Source: Austropuccinia psidii
Taxonomy: Eukaryota; Basidiomycota; Pucciniomycetes; Pucciniales; Sphaerophragmiaceae
Direction: 5' to 3'
Length of the DNA: 64,000 nucleotides
Assembly: GCA_023105745.1 (NCBI GenBank)
Contig: JALGQZ010000003.1
Coordinates: forward strand, 73,258,696-73,322,695
The position numbers and the translations under genes are program-made. Under the pieces are notes generated by a model that ran no database searches, was not told the DNA's origin, and was given only the letters and a program-made list of their open reading frames with translations. This document shows positions 24,826-34,978 of the stretch, piece by piece. The first letter of the stretch is position 1. Every line of letters starts with the position of its first letter.

Positions 24826-26789
24826 TCAGGCTTGTGGCCTTCTTTCATGTCTGAATCTTCTCAAGAGTTTATCTGAGTCAGGTATTTCTGATTCTGCCAT
24901 CCATTCATCTTCATGTACTGGATTTCTATATCTGACAAGATATTCTCTCTGATTTTTACCCCTAAGTCTCCTTTCTTTGATGACTTTCTTTATCTTTTTG
25001 TCTTCATTCTGTTCCACAGGTGGTACAGTTAAGGGAGTTGGGTTCCTTAAAGGAAACAATTCTTTATCAGCTGGTTGATAAGGTTTCAACAAGCTGACTG
25101 GAAAGGTGGGGTGTTTATTTTCTAATTCACCACTCAATTCCACTTGAACTGCATTGGTTCCATGTAAAGCAACAATAACAAAAGGTCCTGCATAAGAATC
25201 TTTTAGTTTCTTTGGGCCTTTGATATTATTAAAATTCAAGGTTGAAACTAAAACTAAGTCCCCTACTTTGAAGTCTGGTACTTTATGACTCTTGTCCCAC
25301 TTCTGTTTTGCATAGTCAAAAGCATCATCCATACTTTGTTTTGCATGATGTTTTACTTTATCAAGCATTATCTTGAAGCTGGAAGCTGTAGGATGAATGT
25401 CAATCAAGTCTTTCCTCAGTGTGTCTGCTGGGAGTCTTGGATTCCATCCTTTTTCTAACATAGCAGGAGTTTGTCCTGTGGAAGAATGGACTGATGTTTT
25501 GTATGCCAATTCTAATGCAGGTATCAGAGTGCACCAGTAATGGGTAAAGCCATCTGAGTCTTTGAATTCTAATCCATAAGCACAAAATCTCCTGATCATG
25601 TCCTCTAAAGTTTGAATCATTCTCTCTGCTAGCCCATCTGTTTGAGGGTGATATGCTGTAGAGAATGATAACTTAGTCCCAAACAGTCTATGAAGATTGG
25701 TCCAAAACGCAGATGTGAATTTGGGATCTCTGTCACTTATGATATTCTTAAATAATCCTGTATTAGAAATAACTCTACTCCATAAAAGAAGAGCTGTATC
25801 CATAGCAGTGTCATCTTTATGACATGGTAAGAATATGGGAGTTTTGCTATATCTGTCTACAATGACTAAGCAAGCATTATAGCTTTTGTCACCACTTGGA
25901 GGGAGTGCTGTGACCCAATCCATGTGAACAACTTCCCAAGGGGATTTTGGTTCTTGAATATGGATCATCAATCCAAATTTCTTGCCTGTGCTCCTGTTTG
26001 CTTTTTGGCATCTATCACAGGTATGGCAATACTCAATGGTTTCTTTTCTCCAAGATGGCCACCATGCACAGTTCTTCACTTTCTCAAGTGTCCTGTCTTC
26101 TGATAGGTGTCCAGAGTAAATGCTATCATGGCATTCATGAAGAATGGTATTGATAAGCAATCTACTACACAGTGTCATCACACAAGAATGTTTTGTTCTA
26201 TGGTAAATAATTCCATCAAACAAGTTAAATCTTCCTTCAGAATAGGAATTTTTCCAAACTTCATCTAGTGCATTAACCAAAGATGTGTCTTTGCAGTCTT
26301 TATCCAATAAAGAAGTCAAGATATGGCAATTCTTGTCTTGTTTATAAGACTCTCTGACCTCTTCAAAGAATTCAGTCCCAATATCAGTTATGTTAATTCC
26401 TTCAATTGGAATCTGTGGTTCAGCTTCCAAAGGTACATAAGCTGGGTTATCAGGAGTGTTGGCTAAAGCCCATCTACTAAGTCCATCAGCATTTTTGTGA
26501 ATATTTCCTGCTTTATGAACTATAGTCATGTTTCCTCTATACTCTTGAATAGCTATTTGCCATCTCAACATATGTCTGTTGGGAGTTTTCATGTTAAGGA
26601 GTGATTTCACTGCATTACAGTCAGTTATCACTTCAAAAACACTGCCATCAAGGTAATAGTGTAATTTCTCAAGTGCCCATACCAAACATAAGCACTCCAT
26701 TTGGCTTGCACCATATCTGGCTTCTGTTGGTTTGATTTGTCTTGAGATATAACAAACTGGTCCTTCTGTAGGTTTGTCATCAATAATTT
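24826..26789 (-). pseudogene. G1-b pol C-terminal half (RNase H, integrase, chromo-like)
   Basis: About 650 codons stay open. The RNase H part has [18 protein letters not shown] and [19 protein letters not shown]. The integrase has its zinc finger (CHTCDRCQK) and catalytic residues ([31 protein letters not shown]). The chromodomain-like end has [17 protein letters not shown]. Nothing in this part is broken; the loss is upstream, where G1-c inserted inside the RNase H lead-in (about [10 protein letters not shown]). The last few codons of the open frame belong to the inserted LTR. It cannot make a working polyprotein. Confidence 0.92.
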
Positions 26790-28628
26790 TGTGAGCCTTA
26801 GAGGTAATTTCATATACCCAAAAGACCACAAATATAAAAAATAACATATTAATATAAATAAAATAAATTTATTTATATTATTAAAATAAAAATAAAAAAT
26901 ATAAATATAAAATTATATTAAAAATAAAAAATTAATTATAATTTAAAAATAAAATTACTTTAAATTTTGTAAATATAAAATTACATTTATACTTGAAAAA
27001 TTTAAGTAAAAATGAAATTTTAACTAAATTGTGAAAAAATAAATAAATTTGGAAAAAAGTTAAATAAAATTTATTATAACTTTTTATCCAATAAATAAAC
27101 ATATAAATTTTATTTCACCATTGGATTCCTCATAAAAAATCAGGTGGGGTCACCTCTGAGTGAAATTTTTGTAACTCAACTCTAAATAAGCTTAAATTAA
27201 GTTTTTAGTATTTTCAATACAAAAGTTGAAAATCCTCAAAACCTTAATTTAATTCACACCACATGTGGTGTTAACCATCAATTTTTGTGTTAAAATTGAG
27301 GTGTTGTGTTTAGTTTAGAAGTTATGAGGAATTAAAGTATTTTCAATTGAATTCAATTGAAATGTCAAAATGTGCGCGTGTATTACATAAGTGAACTTTG
27401 ATTTACATATGAGGTGTCAATTATTACTGTATTGTACTGTAAAATTGAATTGAATTACATGTGTAAATTATAAGTATAATACATGATGAGGAATTAAAGG
27501 AAAAATAAATTGGAAAGATTAAATTTGGGGGGGGAAAGGAACTCCAGCTCTAAGGGGGAGCTAGACCCCCAAAATCCTTGCTGACAGGCGTGAGATGTCA
27601 AAATTCACGCAAAAGTTCATCACTTTTGGCCTGGAATTGAGTTACAGGGTCTGTGGACTCAATTGATGATGAGGTTTTGATACCAACTGGGGTAGTTTTA
27701 GCTGTTGCCAAGAAGGTAAAACTACCCTTAAGATAAAACAATCATAATAAAAACAGTTTTAACTGGTTTCTACGCCTCTGACACACATTCTGACGTGTTT
27801 TGAAGGCTCTAGGCCTGGTATTGCTATAGTAATGGCTGATTTAAGGGTCTAAAATGGCTAAAAATGGCTAAAAATGGCTTAAACCAGCCCTTTTTGGTCT
27901 AAACCAGGGTTCAATGATGCCATAATTGGCTTTTCTGTTTTCAGACTGTTTTTCACGACTGACAAGAGTAAATTTTACTTTTGGAGTAAGAGAATTGATA
28001 GCTATAAAAGAATGTCTTCTTTGCCCCACTTTTCTCTTCATGTTAGAATCTTTTCCTTTTATTAATTAGTTTAAAACTGTTAAACCAATCAATAAAAGAT
28101 TCCAACCACCACTTTTAAATCATTTTAATCCTTTTTAACCACGTGAAAAAATCATTATAATCATTGTTTGTAACTCTTATAATCATTTTTACCCCTGAAC
28201 CACCCCAAAAGTGAATTAAAGCATCTTTCATCACTGTAAACTTTGTCACTTTGTTTCCAAATTCACTCTGGTCACTTTTGGGCGTGTTTTTTCTTTAATA
28301 TTCTTTTTAAAGACTTTGTTCTTTAATTAATTGCTTGCAGTTCTTTGCTCAATTAATTCCAATTGAAATTGCTCTTGAAGAAATTTCTTTTGTAGCCTTA
28401 AAATATCTCTTGTAGAGTATTTTTTGGATAAATTTTTATTGTTGGTAAAACAATAAATTTTTATAATATTATTGTTTTATACTAATAAAGTTATAAACAA
28501 TAAAATTGGCGTGTTTTCTCTTAAAAATAATATTTCATACTATTTTTAACTGAATTTTACCTTATACAAATTTTGAGGACAGGAAAAGTACTTGATTTTT
28601 AATCAAAGTTTCATATCCACACCTTACA
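26790..28628 (+). repeat. G1-c 5' LTR
   Basis: Starts TGTGAGCCTTAGAGG and ends CACACCTTACA. It is the reverse complement of the LTRs at 52736 and 60932 over nearly the whole length. It contains a TATA box at 28003 and the palindromic AATTGAATTCAATTGAAA near 27347. Three tandem AAAATGGCT units occur near 27850. Confidence 0.9.
28003..28010 (+). promoter_or_regulatory. TATA box of the G1-c LTR
   Basis: TATAAAAG is followed by a pyrimidine-rich stretch where transcription should start. The same box is conserved (as CTTTTATA) at 53354-53361 and 61550-61557 in the complete element. R and U5 then span about 600 bp to 28628. Confidence 0.6.
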
Positions 28629-28630
28629 TT

Positions 28631-28648
28631 TGGGGGCCCAGCCGTGAT
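28631..28648 (+). other. Primer binding site, probably tRNA-Pro
   Basis: TGGGGGCCCAGCCGTGAT starts two bases after the LTR. Its complement ends in CCCCCA with a C before CCA and a T-arm-like ATCACGG, which fits a eukaryotic tRNA-Pro 3' end. The tRNA assignment is inference from general tRNA structure. Confidence 0.7.
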
Positions 28649-28775
28649 ATTTTACCTGTGACATATTTTTTTTACTCTTTTTAAATCTTTTTTCTTATAT
28701 TGAAAAATTTAAAAACATATAAAAAATACTTATAATTCAAAAAACCCATAAAAAATAATTTTTTTCATATTATAA

Positions 28776-28853
28776 GTGAGGCTTAAATTTTTATTTCTTT
28801 TTTTGAAATATCCTTTTTTTTACTTAATTAATTGGCTTTTTCATTAATTTTAG
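28776..28853 (+). other. Predicted leader intron of G1-c
   Basis: The donor is A|GTGAGG at 28776 and the acceptor is TTCATTAATTTTAG at 28853. Removing it would join a final A to TGTCTGAC and so create an ATG at the junction for the upstream exon frame, which otherwise has no ATG. The equivalent sites exist in the complete element (60705-60781). The donor is less certain than the acceptor. Confidence 0.4.
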
Positions 28854-29051
28854 TGTCTGACAACGTGGTAAGACAAGAAAACATTGAAACAGCCTCAACA
28901 GTAACCAGCATTATCCCTGCCAGTACTGTTAATTCTGATCATAATAGCACTGTTATTGTGACTCAAAATAACCAGCCTGAACCAATATCTTCTGAATTGA
29001 TTAACTTGGACATAAGTAATACCCTTCATAAAGCTAAAAATTTGGCCAATA
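28854..29051 (+). CDS. Upstream exon of G1-c (ORF1 N-terminus)
   Basis: The frame from TCTGACAACGTGG is open to a perfect GTAAGT donor at 29052, encoding about 66 residues rich in Ser, Thr, Asn and Val (SDNVVRQENIETASTVTS...). The complete element encodes almost the same peptide (60507-60704). No start codon lies inside the exon, which begins right after a good splice acceptor. I do not recognise the protein. It is predicted to continue after splicing into the frame at 29116. Confidence 0.5.
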
Positions 29052-29115
29052 GTAAGTTTTTGACGTAAAAATACTATTTTAAGCCTTTTTTAACCATAAT
29101 TATGCCTTCAACCAG
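29052..29115 (+). other. Predicted 64-bp intron carrying the Gag-Pol start codon
   Basis: GTAAGT at 29052 and TTCAACCAG ending at 29115 are good fungal splice sites. The exon ends in phase 1 (A), and A+GT restores a serine codon and leads into the +1 frame, which is open for the next 216 codons. The ATG at 29102 (MPSTRSG...) lies inside the intron. A spliced RNA could not start there; an unspliced one could. Confidence 0.55.
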
Positions 29116-32100
29116 GTCAGGAGCCAGCTACAACCCCTCAAGCAGCTCCCAAAAAGGTAATAGACATGATTATGGCAGAGGCCAACCAGGTACAGAAGGA
29201 AAAGGGTCAGTTGATGACTTCCAAACAACTAAAATGGGTCATTCTGAAGCTGATAATACCATTTTACCTTCAAAAAGAGCTGACACCGCCACAACAAGCC
29301 TCTGTGGACATATACAAAGCCAGCCACAGTGCATACAACAATGCACTTCAATTCAAGGAGTACCAGATCCTTGCAGACCTGTGGAAGAATTGCATGAATT
29401 CTTACCTGACAGTAAGAAAATTCTTGGGCCATCCCAACAATTGCAAATTGCTCAATGGATGGCATCCATTAATGGAGAAGAAAAACATGATGCTTTTGAC
29501 ACTAGAATGGAGGAAAAACAACCCTCCACCACCCAAACCAGTGCCAAAAACAGCCCCAGTGGCCAGCAGCAGCAATTCCAACGTGAAAAAGCAGCCACAA
29601 ACTCCAAACAAGGGCAAAGGGAAGGCACCAGCCCCAAAACCTTACAGCCAGGGCTACAGAATCCCAAAGATTCAGCAGGATGCCATGGAAAATGTATTTC
29701 AGATGGCCAGAACCATGATGGAATTACAGAAGAAGGAGGAAGCCAGATTAAGGTTCCAGAAATGATTTCTGACATATTTGATTCCATCCCAGAGTTGTAT
29801 AATGCTATAAATGACGTGAAAAAACATCTTTCTGATAAAAATGAAGCCATTTGTAACAACATTAAAACAAACAACCTGAGTCTGTGCCAAATTAATGAAA
29901 CACTTATGTGTTTTGAAAAAGTTTTGAGAACAATTAAAAATTCCAATAATGATAATTCTTCTAACAATAAAATAAATGAACAATCTGCCATTATTAAAGA
30001 ATTAACAGATAAATATTCTAAATTCAATATTGATGACATAATTGAAACAAGAATTAAACAAGCCATAAATATTATCAAGACAGATAACAAGAAAGTCCTT
30101 GATGACATTTCAAATTCATTTACTGAAGTAAAGACATATACCATTGCCTTGAAAAAGTGTTTTGATGCTTCACAAGAAGAAGTATCAAAATTATCAATGA
30201 AATTGAATCAAGTCACTGCTGATAATACAAGACAGACAGAGTTATGGCAAGAACTTACACATAAAGAAGACATGTATAAAATTGAAGTAATAAATTTAAT
30301 ACAAAGCTTCCAACATGAATACAGAAATTCCCAAAGGTGTAGCAACAGTAAAATGAATGACATTGAACAATTACTGAACACCTTACCAAGAATGTCTACA
30401 CCTCTAAATCAAAATGAGGGCACAAGAATTTCAAATCCACAAGTATTGGATCCTGATAATTCACAATTAAAAAATGAATTATCCACTTCTTTTCATAACT
30501 TGGAACCATCAATGGGACAAGCACTCTTGAAAGAAGTTCCAAAACTTAAAGAATGGCCTCACTTCAGTGGTGAAGGAGAGTATGACCATATGGAATTCAT
30601 TAGAGGTATTGACATGATCAAAGAGGATTTTGAATTACCAGACAGATTGGTAACAGCCAGGTTTAACACCTTGTTTACCAGATCAGCTCACAGATGGTAC
30701 ATCAAAATAAGACAAGCACATGGACACCAGAGTTGGACTTGGTGGAAAACCCAAATCATCAACAAATGGGCAAATGATGCTTGGAGGTTTAAAGTTGAAA
30801 CAGCCTTTGAATCTGCCAAATTTAATGCTGATAAAGACAAAGCTTTACCATGGTTTTGCCAACAAAAGGACAGATTAACAGCATTATATCCTGACATGTC
30901 AGAATTTATGATCCATAGAAAAATTCTGAGACAATGTGGAGGTGACTTAGAGCATGCTGTCAAAAGCAGGACTACTGAACAATCTTCAGCAGAGGATATT
31001 ATCAATATACTAGAAGAAGTAACCACCAGAACCAAAATTGGTTCTAGTAGGGTGAATCTTAAAACAAGGTTTAATACACCTTGGAAAGATTCTGTGGACA
31101 AAAACCCCAAAGAAAATTCTAGTAATATTAAATATAAATCTGCAGATACAGTCAGAAAATGCCATATTTGCCAAAGCACCACCCATTTAGCCAATACATG
31201 TCCAAAAAGGGGGAAAATCAATGAAATTGACATTGAAAAAGAACCAGATGTTGAAAAAGAAGACATAATTGAAGACAATTCAGATGATAAGTCATCCATA
31301 TTCTCTGAATCTTCAAAAGATATAGAAAATATCAATGCCACTTTTGACATCATGGAATCTTATTCCCACTTACCACAATTGAGCAATGGTCAAGTTGATT
31401 TATCAAAAGTTCAAGATGCACAACTTATGAAGACAAAACCAAACAGAGGAAAAGGTTATACAGCTGGTAACTCCTGTATAACAGAAGTGGTGATTGACAA
31501 CAAACCCACCAAACTTTTGCTTGACCCAGGAGCCTTCTGCTCTTGTGTTGGAAAATCTTTTCTTAAGACTTGTGTACCAAATTTTGAAGACCAATTGTTA
31601 CCAATTGATGGTATAAAATTCAACAGTGCAAGTAACCCAATGAAAGCATTAGGAATCTTTGAGACCAATGTCATATTCCCACACATAAATGGGAATTTAA
31701 GGATCACAGTTGAATTTGTTGTTATGGAAAATTGCTCTAGTACCCATTTTATATTGGGAAATGACTATTTAATCATGTATGGGATAGATTTACATAATAA
31801 CAAAGACAGATACTTTACAATTGGAGACAATAAGCGCCAGAAATTTGCCTTTTTACCCTTTAAAAGACAAATTACAGTAAACAAAGTATCACCAGTCAAC
31901 TTAGAGTTAGAGAAATTCAAGTCTGAACAGTTAAATGAGGCTGAAATAAGCCTTCATCTGACTGATAAGCAAGAAAATGAACTTTCTTCCCTTTTGTATG
32001 ACCACAGAGGAGCATTTGCTACAGACAAAGAACCCCTGGGAGCAATTATTGGTCATGAAGTTGACATCATTCTTAACATTGAGAGACCTTATCCACCACT

Positions 32101-32806
32101 CTTAAGAAGACCTGCTTATCCAGCAAGTCCAAAATCAAGAGAAGCTCTAGAAATTCATATCAAAGAACTTCTAGACCTTGGTGTAATAAGAAAAGTAGGC
32201 CACAATGAGGAAGTAGAAATAACTACACCAGTCATAGTGGCGTGGCATAATGGAAAATCCAGAATGGTTGGGGACTTTAGAGCTCTGAACACTTACACTG
32301 TTCCAGACAGATACCCAATACCAAAAATCCAAATTGCCCTTACTCAAATATCTCAAGCAGTGTATATAACCACTATGGATGCCCTTAAAGGATTCCATCA
32401 AAATTTAGTAACACCAAGAGCAAGAAAATACTTGAGAATTATTGTTCATTGTGGAGTGTATGAATACTTAAGGATGCCCTTTGGTATCAAAAATGCACCT
32501 TCACACTTCCAAAGAATGATGAATGAAATCTTCCCTGAAGAACTCTCAGAGGGATGGTTAATCATTTACATTGATGACATTATTATCTGTTCAAAGACTT
32601 GGGAGGAGCACATGTACAGATTATCAAGAGTTTTGACAAAAATCCAATCAGTAAACATGAAAATCTCCTTGAAGAAATGTCATTTTGGATTTAAAGAACT
32701 TAAGGCACTAGGACATGTTGTATCTGGTTTGTCCCTTGGAATTGATAAAAACAAAGTTGCAGCAGTATTGTTAAAACCCATGCCTCAGAATAAGAAAGAA
32801 ATTCAG
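29102..32806 (+). pseudogene. G1-c gag-pol, truncated in pol
   Basis: The open frame (to 32857) encodes Gag, protease and RT and loses the rest. In order: an N-terminal Gln/Ser-rich region overlapping another frame (residues 1-220); a coiled-coil-like Asn/Lys/Ile-rich region (about 220-450); a capsid-like part ([31 protein letters not shown]); a zinc knuckle [14 protein letters not shown] (about 687-700); the protease [13 protein letters not shown] (about 805); and RT with YIDDIIICS (about 1156). The last 15 or so codons are foreign. The protease motif reads D-P-G where D-S/T-G is expected. RNase H, integrase and the chromo-like end are absent, so this copy is not autonomous. Confidence 0.92.
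29116..29765 (+). CDS. Overlapping +1-frame ORF (ORF1 main exon) in G1-c
   Basis: This frame is open from the predicted acceptor to TGA at 29763-29765; the first ATG is at 29166. It encodes a helical start, NSYLTVRKF, a Pro/Lys-rich linker ([19 protein letters not shown]) and [10 protein letters not shown]...[16 protein letters not shown]. The decayed element at 13436-13998 encodes a related protein in the matching frame. Between this copy and the complete one I counted about eight base differences. Seven alter the long frame, but only four alter this one. TGA overlaps an in-frame ATG of the long frame (ATGA, 29762-29765). The role is unknown; a Gag-like or accessory protein is plausible. Confidence 0.6.
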
Positions 32807-33129
32807 TATAACTTCAATTATTGTTTTCAAAATAAGTGTTTCAAATTTGTTTTGTGACCTTTTTGGATATATATGTGGTCATATTTAAAATTCTCACATT
32901 CCCTACCACTCAAAAAGATTGTACCACAATGTAATATAGCTAATTAGGGTCTCATAGGTAAGTCTTGGATTCTAACCTTTTTCTAACATTGCTGGTCATT
33001 TACCAGTTTTTCAATTGAGTGATGTCTTTTATTCCAGATCAAGAGCTGGTATTAGAGTACAGAAATAATGGGTAAGGCCATCAGAGTCTTTGAATTCCAG
33101 GCCATAAGCACAGAATATTTGGATCATGT
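32807..33129 (-). repeat. G1 remnant: LTR end, polypurine tract and a scrap of integrase
   Basis: The segment ends an LTR with TTCTCACA near 32900, followed by TTCCCTACCACTCAAAAAG (a polypurine tract on the minus strand). Near 33070-33128 a minus-strand stretch reads like the integrase region [14 protein letters not shown]. Most of pol is deleted. It is fused to the cut end of G1-c on the left. Confidence 0.65.
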
Positions 33130-34453
33130 CTGTAAGCCTTGAGGTATATTTTAAATACTCAAATAGGCCACACCAAATATTGAGATAAATTTTGAACTAT
33201 GAATAACCCATAATTCATTCATATATCCAAGATTAATCATTTTTTATTTGAGAAAAAAGGAATAACCTTTTTATGAGTAAGTAAATTCATGGATTTCAGG
33301 CCAGATTGGGATTGTACAAAAACATCCACCTAGGGTAGCTCCATAGAGTGAATAAGCTTAAATAAAATATATGAGGTGGAAATATGGAAAATACTTAAAC
33401 ACCACATCATTGATAACACATAAAATAATTGTGAAAATGTTTGTTTTTCTCAATTTCATGCCAAAATAATGGGAATGTGAGAAATCCAATGTTACATATA
33501 CATTAGTATTAGTGTTATGCATTATTTTGGCACTTAAAGAAATATTATTCTTCACCACAGTTTTGGTACAACCATGGTGGATATCAGTGATTAAGTCTGA
33601 ATTACTATTTTGACATGAAAATAGCTCAGGGGGTGAAAAGACATCAAAGAGAGCCAGGGTGGCCAACTTCTGAGGCCCCTGAGGCATGGAAATCTCCAAG
33701 GCTTTTATCCATGGCTGATCATGGAGAAATTAGTATACAAGAACCCTTTTGGAACTTGATTACCAAGTTAAATCTCCATTAAATAATAAGAAAATTGCAA
33801 ATAAGGTGCTATTTTGACATAACAGGGGGGCAAAGAACAACTCCAACTCCTGGATCCATGTCAATCATTAATTATTTTCCATGAATAAGCCTTTTCAGAT
33901 TAATTAAAACCCTTTTTGAATCAGTACACATTCATTTACCTCATGGAAACCAGCCATATTGTGCTATTTGCAATTCTACATAGAAATAAGGTAAAAATAC
34001 AAAAAATCGTTAAAAATACAATTCTTGATGAATATCTCCGAAGCTTTCAGGACCAATTTAGAGTTATATCATTCACAAAGAAACAAAAATAGAATTACAA
34101 TTCCATAATTAAAAGTAAAACCTTTACTTACAGCCCATTTTTAATGATGCCATGAAAAACACTGAATCTTCAAAAATTCACAGAAAATACAACTGGTGAA
34201 ACAATTTCCAATAAATTTGATAACTTTGTGATAATAATGTTTTTTTGAAAGAAAATAAGATTTAAATTTGCTACTCCTCTGATTATTAACCATAAATGGG
34301 TTTGTAGTCATGTAAAAGGTTTAATTAAGCAATTAAGATAATCTCGCATGAAAACAGATGGTGCAATCAATAATCCAAAGAGGATAACTCATTTCTAATC
34401 ACTGTTTTCTCATTTTTCTCCATTACACCCCTCTTTCAGCTGTTGTTGACTTC
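33130..34453 (+). repeat. Inverted partial G1 LTR
   Basis: TGTAAGCCTTGAGGTATATTTTA begins a block that is the reverse complement of the G1-b LTR (22765-24684), traceable through CCAAAATAATGGGAATGTGAGAAATCC to AGCTGTTGTTGACTT at about 34453. It faces opposite to the LTR end just left of it. The ORFs in it (such as 33358-33699) are fortuitous. Confidence 0.7.
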
Positions 34454-34470
34454 ACCAGGGCAAATCTTGT

Positions 34471-34572
34471 GTCAATCGTCGGCGATTGACTTCACGTCAA
34501 GCAAACGTCAAGCAGAATAAAAGTCGAGCTCACGTCAAGCAAAAATCAAGCAAACGTCGAGCACACGTCCTA
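34471..34572. repeat. Perfect hairpin followed by CGTCAAGC repeats
   Basis: GTCAATCG-TCGG-CGATTGAC (34471-34490) is a perfect inverted repeat. From 34494 to about 34570 there are several copies of CGTCAAGCA(A) and CGTCGAGC(A/T)-like units spaced 10-25 bp. A 17-bp stretch (TTGACTTCACCAGGNCA) at about 34447 recurs at about 34742. No gene is implied. Confidence 0.6.
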
Positions 34573-34831
34573 CTCTTGTCTTACACCAATATTGGTTCCC
34601 CTGTGCCTTCAACTCAGATTCCTCACCACCTGATCATCCCGCAACCATCCAATGGTTGGTAAAAATTACACAAGACCCGCCTGTTTGCACAAACACACAT
34701 CAAAGAGGTCCTTCAGCCAGTCTTGATGTAGGCGGGGGGTTTGACTTCACCAGGTCATCCATAAAAGGACTCCGCCTGAGCGGGATTGTCGTTTTGCAGG
34801 TGACACTGGTAGAGCCCGCCACACAATACCG

Positions 34832-34978
34832 CGTGTGCGGGTGCGCTTGCATGTGCATTGGCATGTGCGGATGCGGGTGCGCTTGCATGTGCATTGGCGT
34901 GTGCGGGTGCGGGTGCGCTTGCGTGTGCATTGGTGTGTGCGGGTGCAGGTGCGCTTGCATGTGCATTGGCGTGTGCGC
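34832..34978. repeat. 36-bp GC-rich minisatellite, about four copies
   Basis: Units such as GTGCGGGTGCGGGTGCGCTT followed by GCRTGTGCATTGGYGT repeat four times with few changes; the first is slightly short. The 36-bp period keeps all frames open, so ORFs on both strands cross it. On the plus strand (34656-35105) this gives a Cys-rich CGCACMCIGV 12-residue repeat. A GTGAGT follows at 35041, so an exon is conceivable, but codon or homology support is lacking. The GC content contrasts sharply with the surroundings. Confidence 0.8.

Larger units (their letters stand above)
22765..26789 (-). mobile_element. G1-b: truncated minus-strand Ty3/gypsy element
   Basis: Consists of the 3' LTR (22765-24684), its polypurine tract and the downstream half of pol (24826-26789). 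It is cut at 26789 by the TGTGAGCC end of the plus-strand element G1-c. The gag, protease and most of RT are missing, and I did not find them beyond G1-c. Confidence 0.85.
26790..32806 (+). mobile_element. G1-c: plus-strand Ty3/gypsy element, 3'-truncated
   Basis: Comprises a 5' LTR, intact primer binding site, leader, the upstream exon, and gag-pol through most of RT. At about 32806 homology to the intact copy stops just after RT motif KKEIQ and other G1-type LTR sequence begins. It is very close in sequence to the complete element at 52736-62705. Confidence 0.88.
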
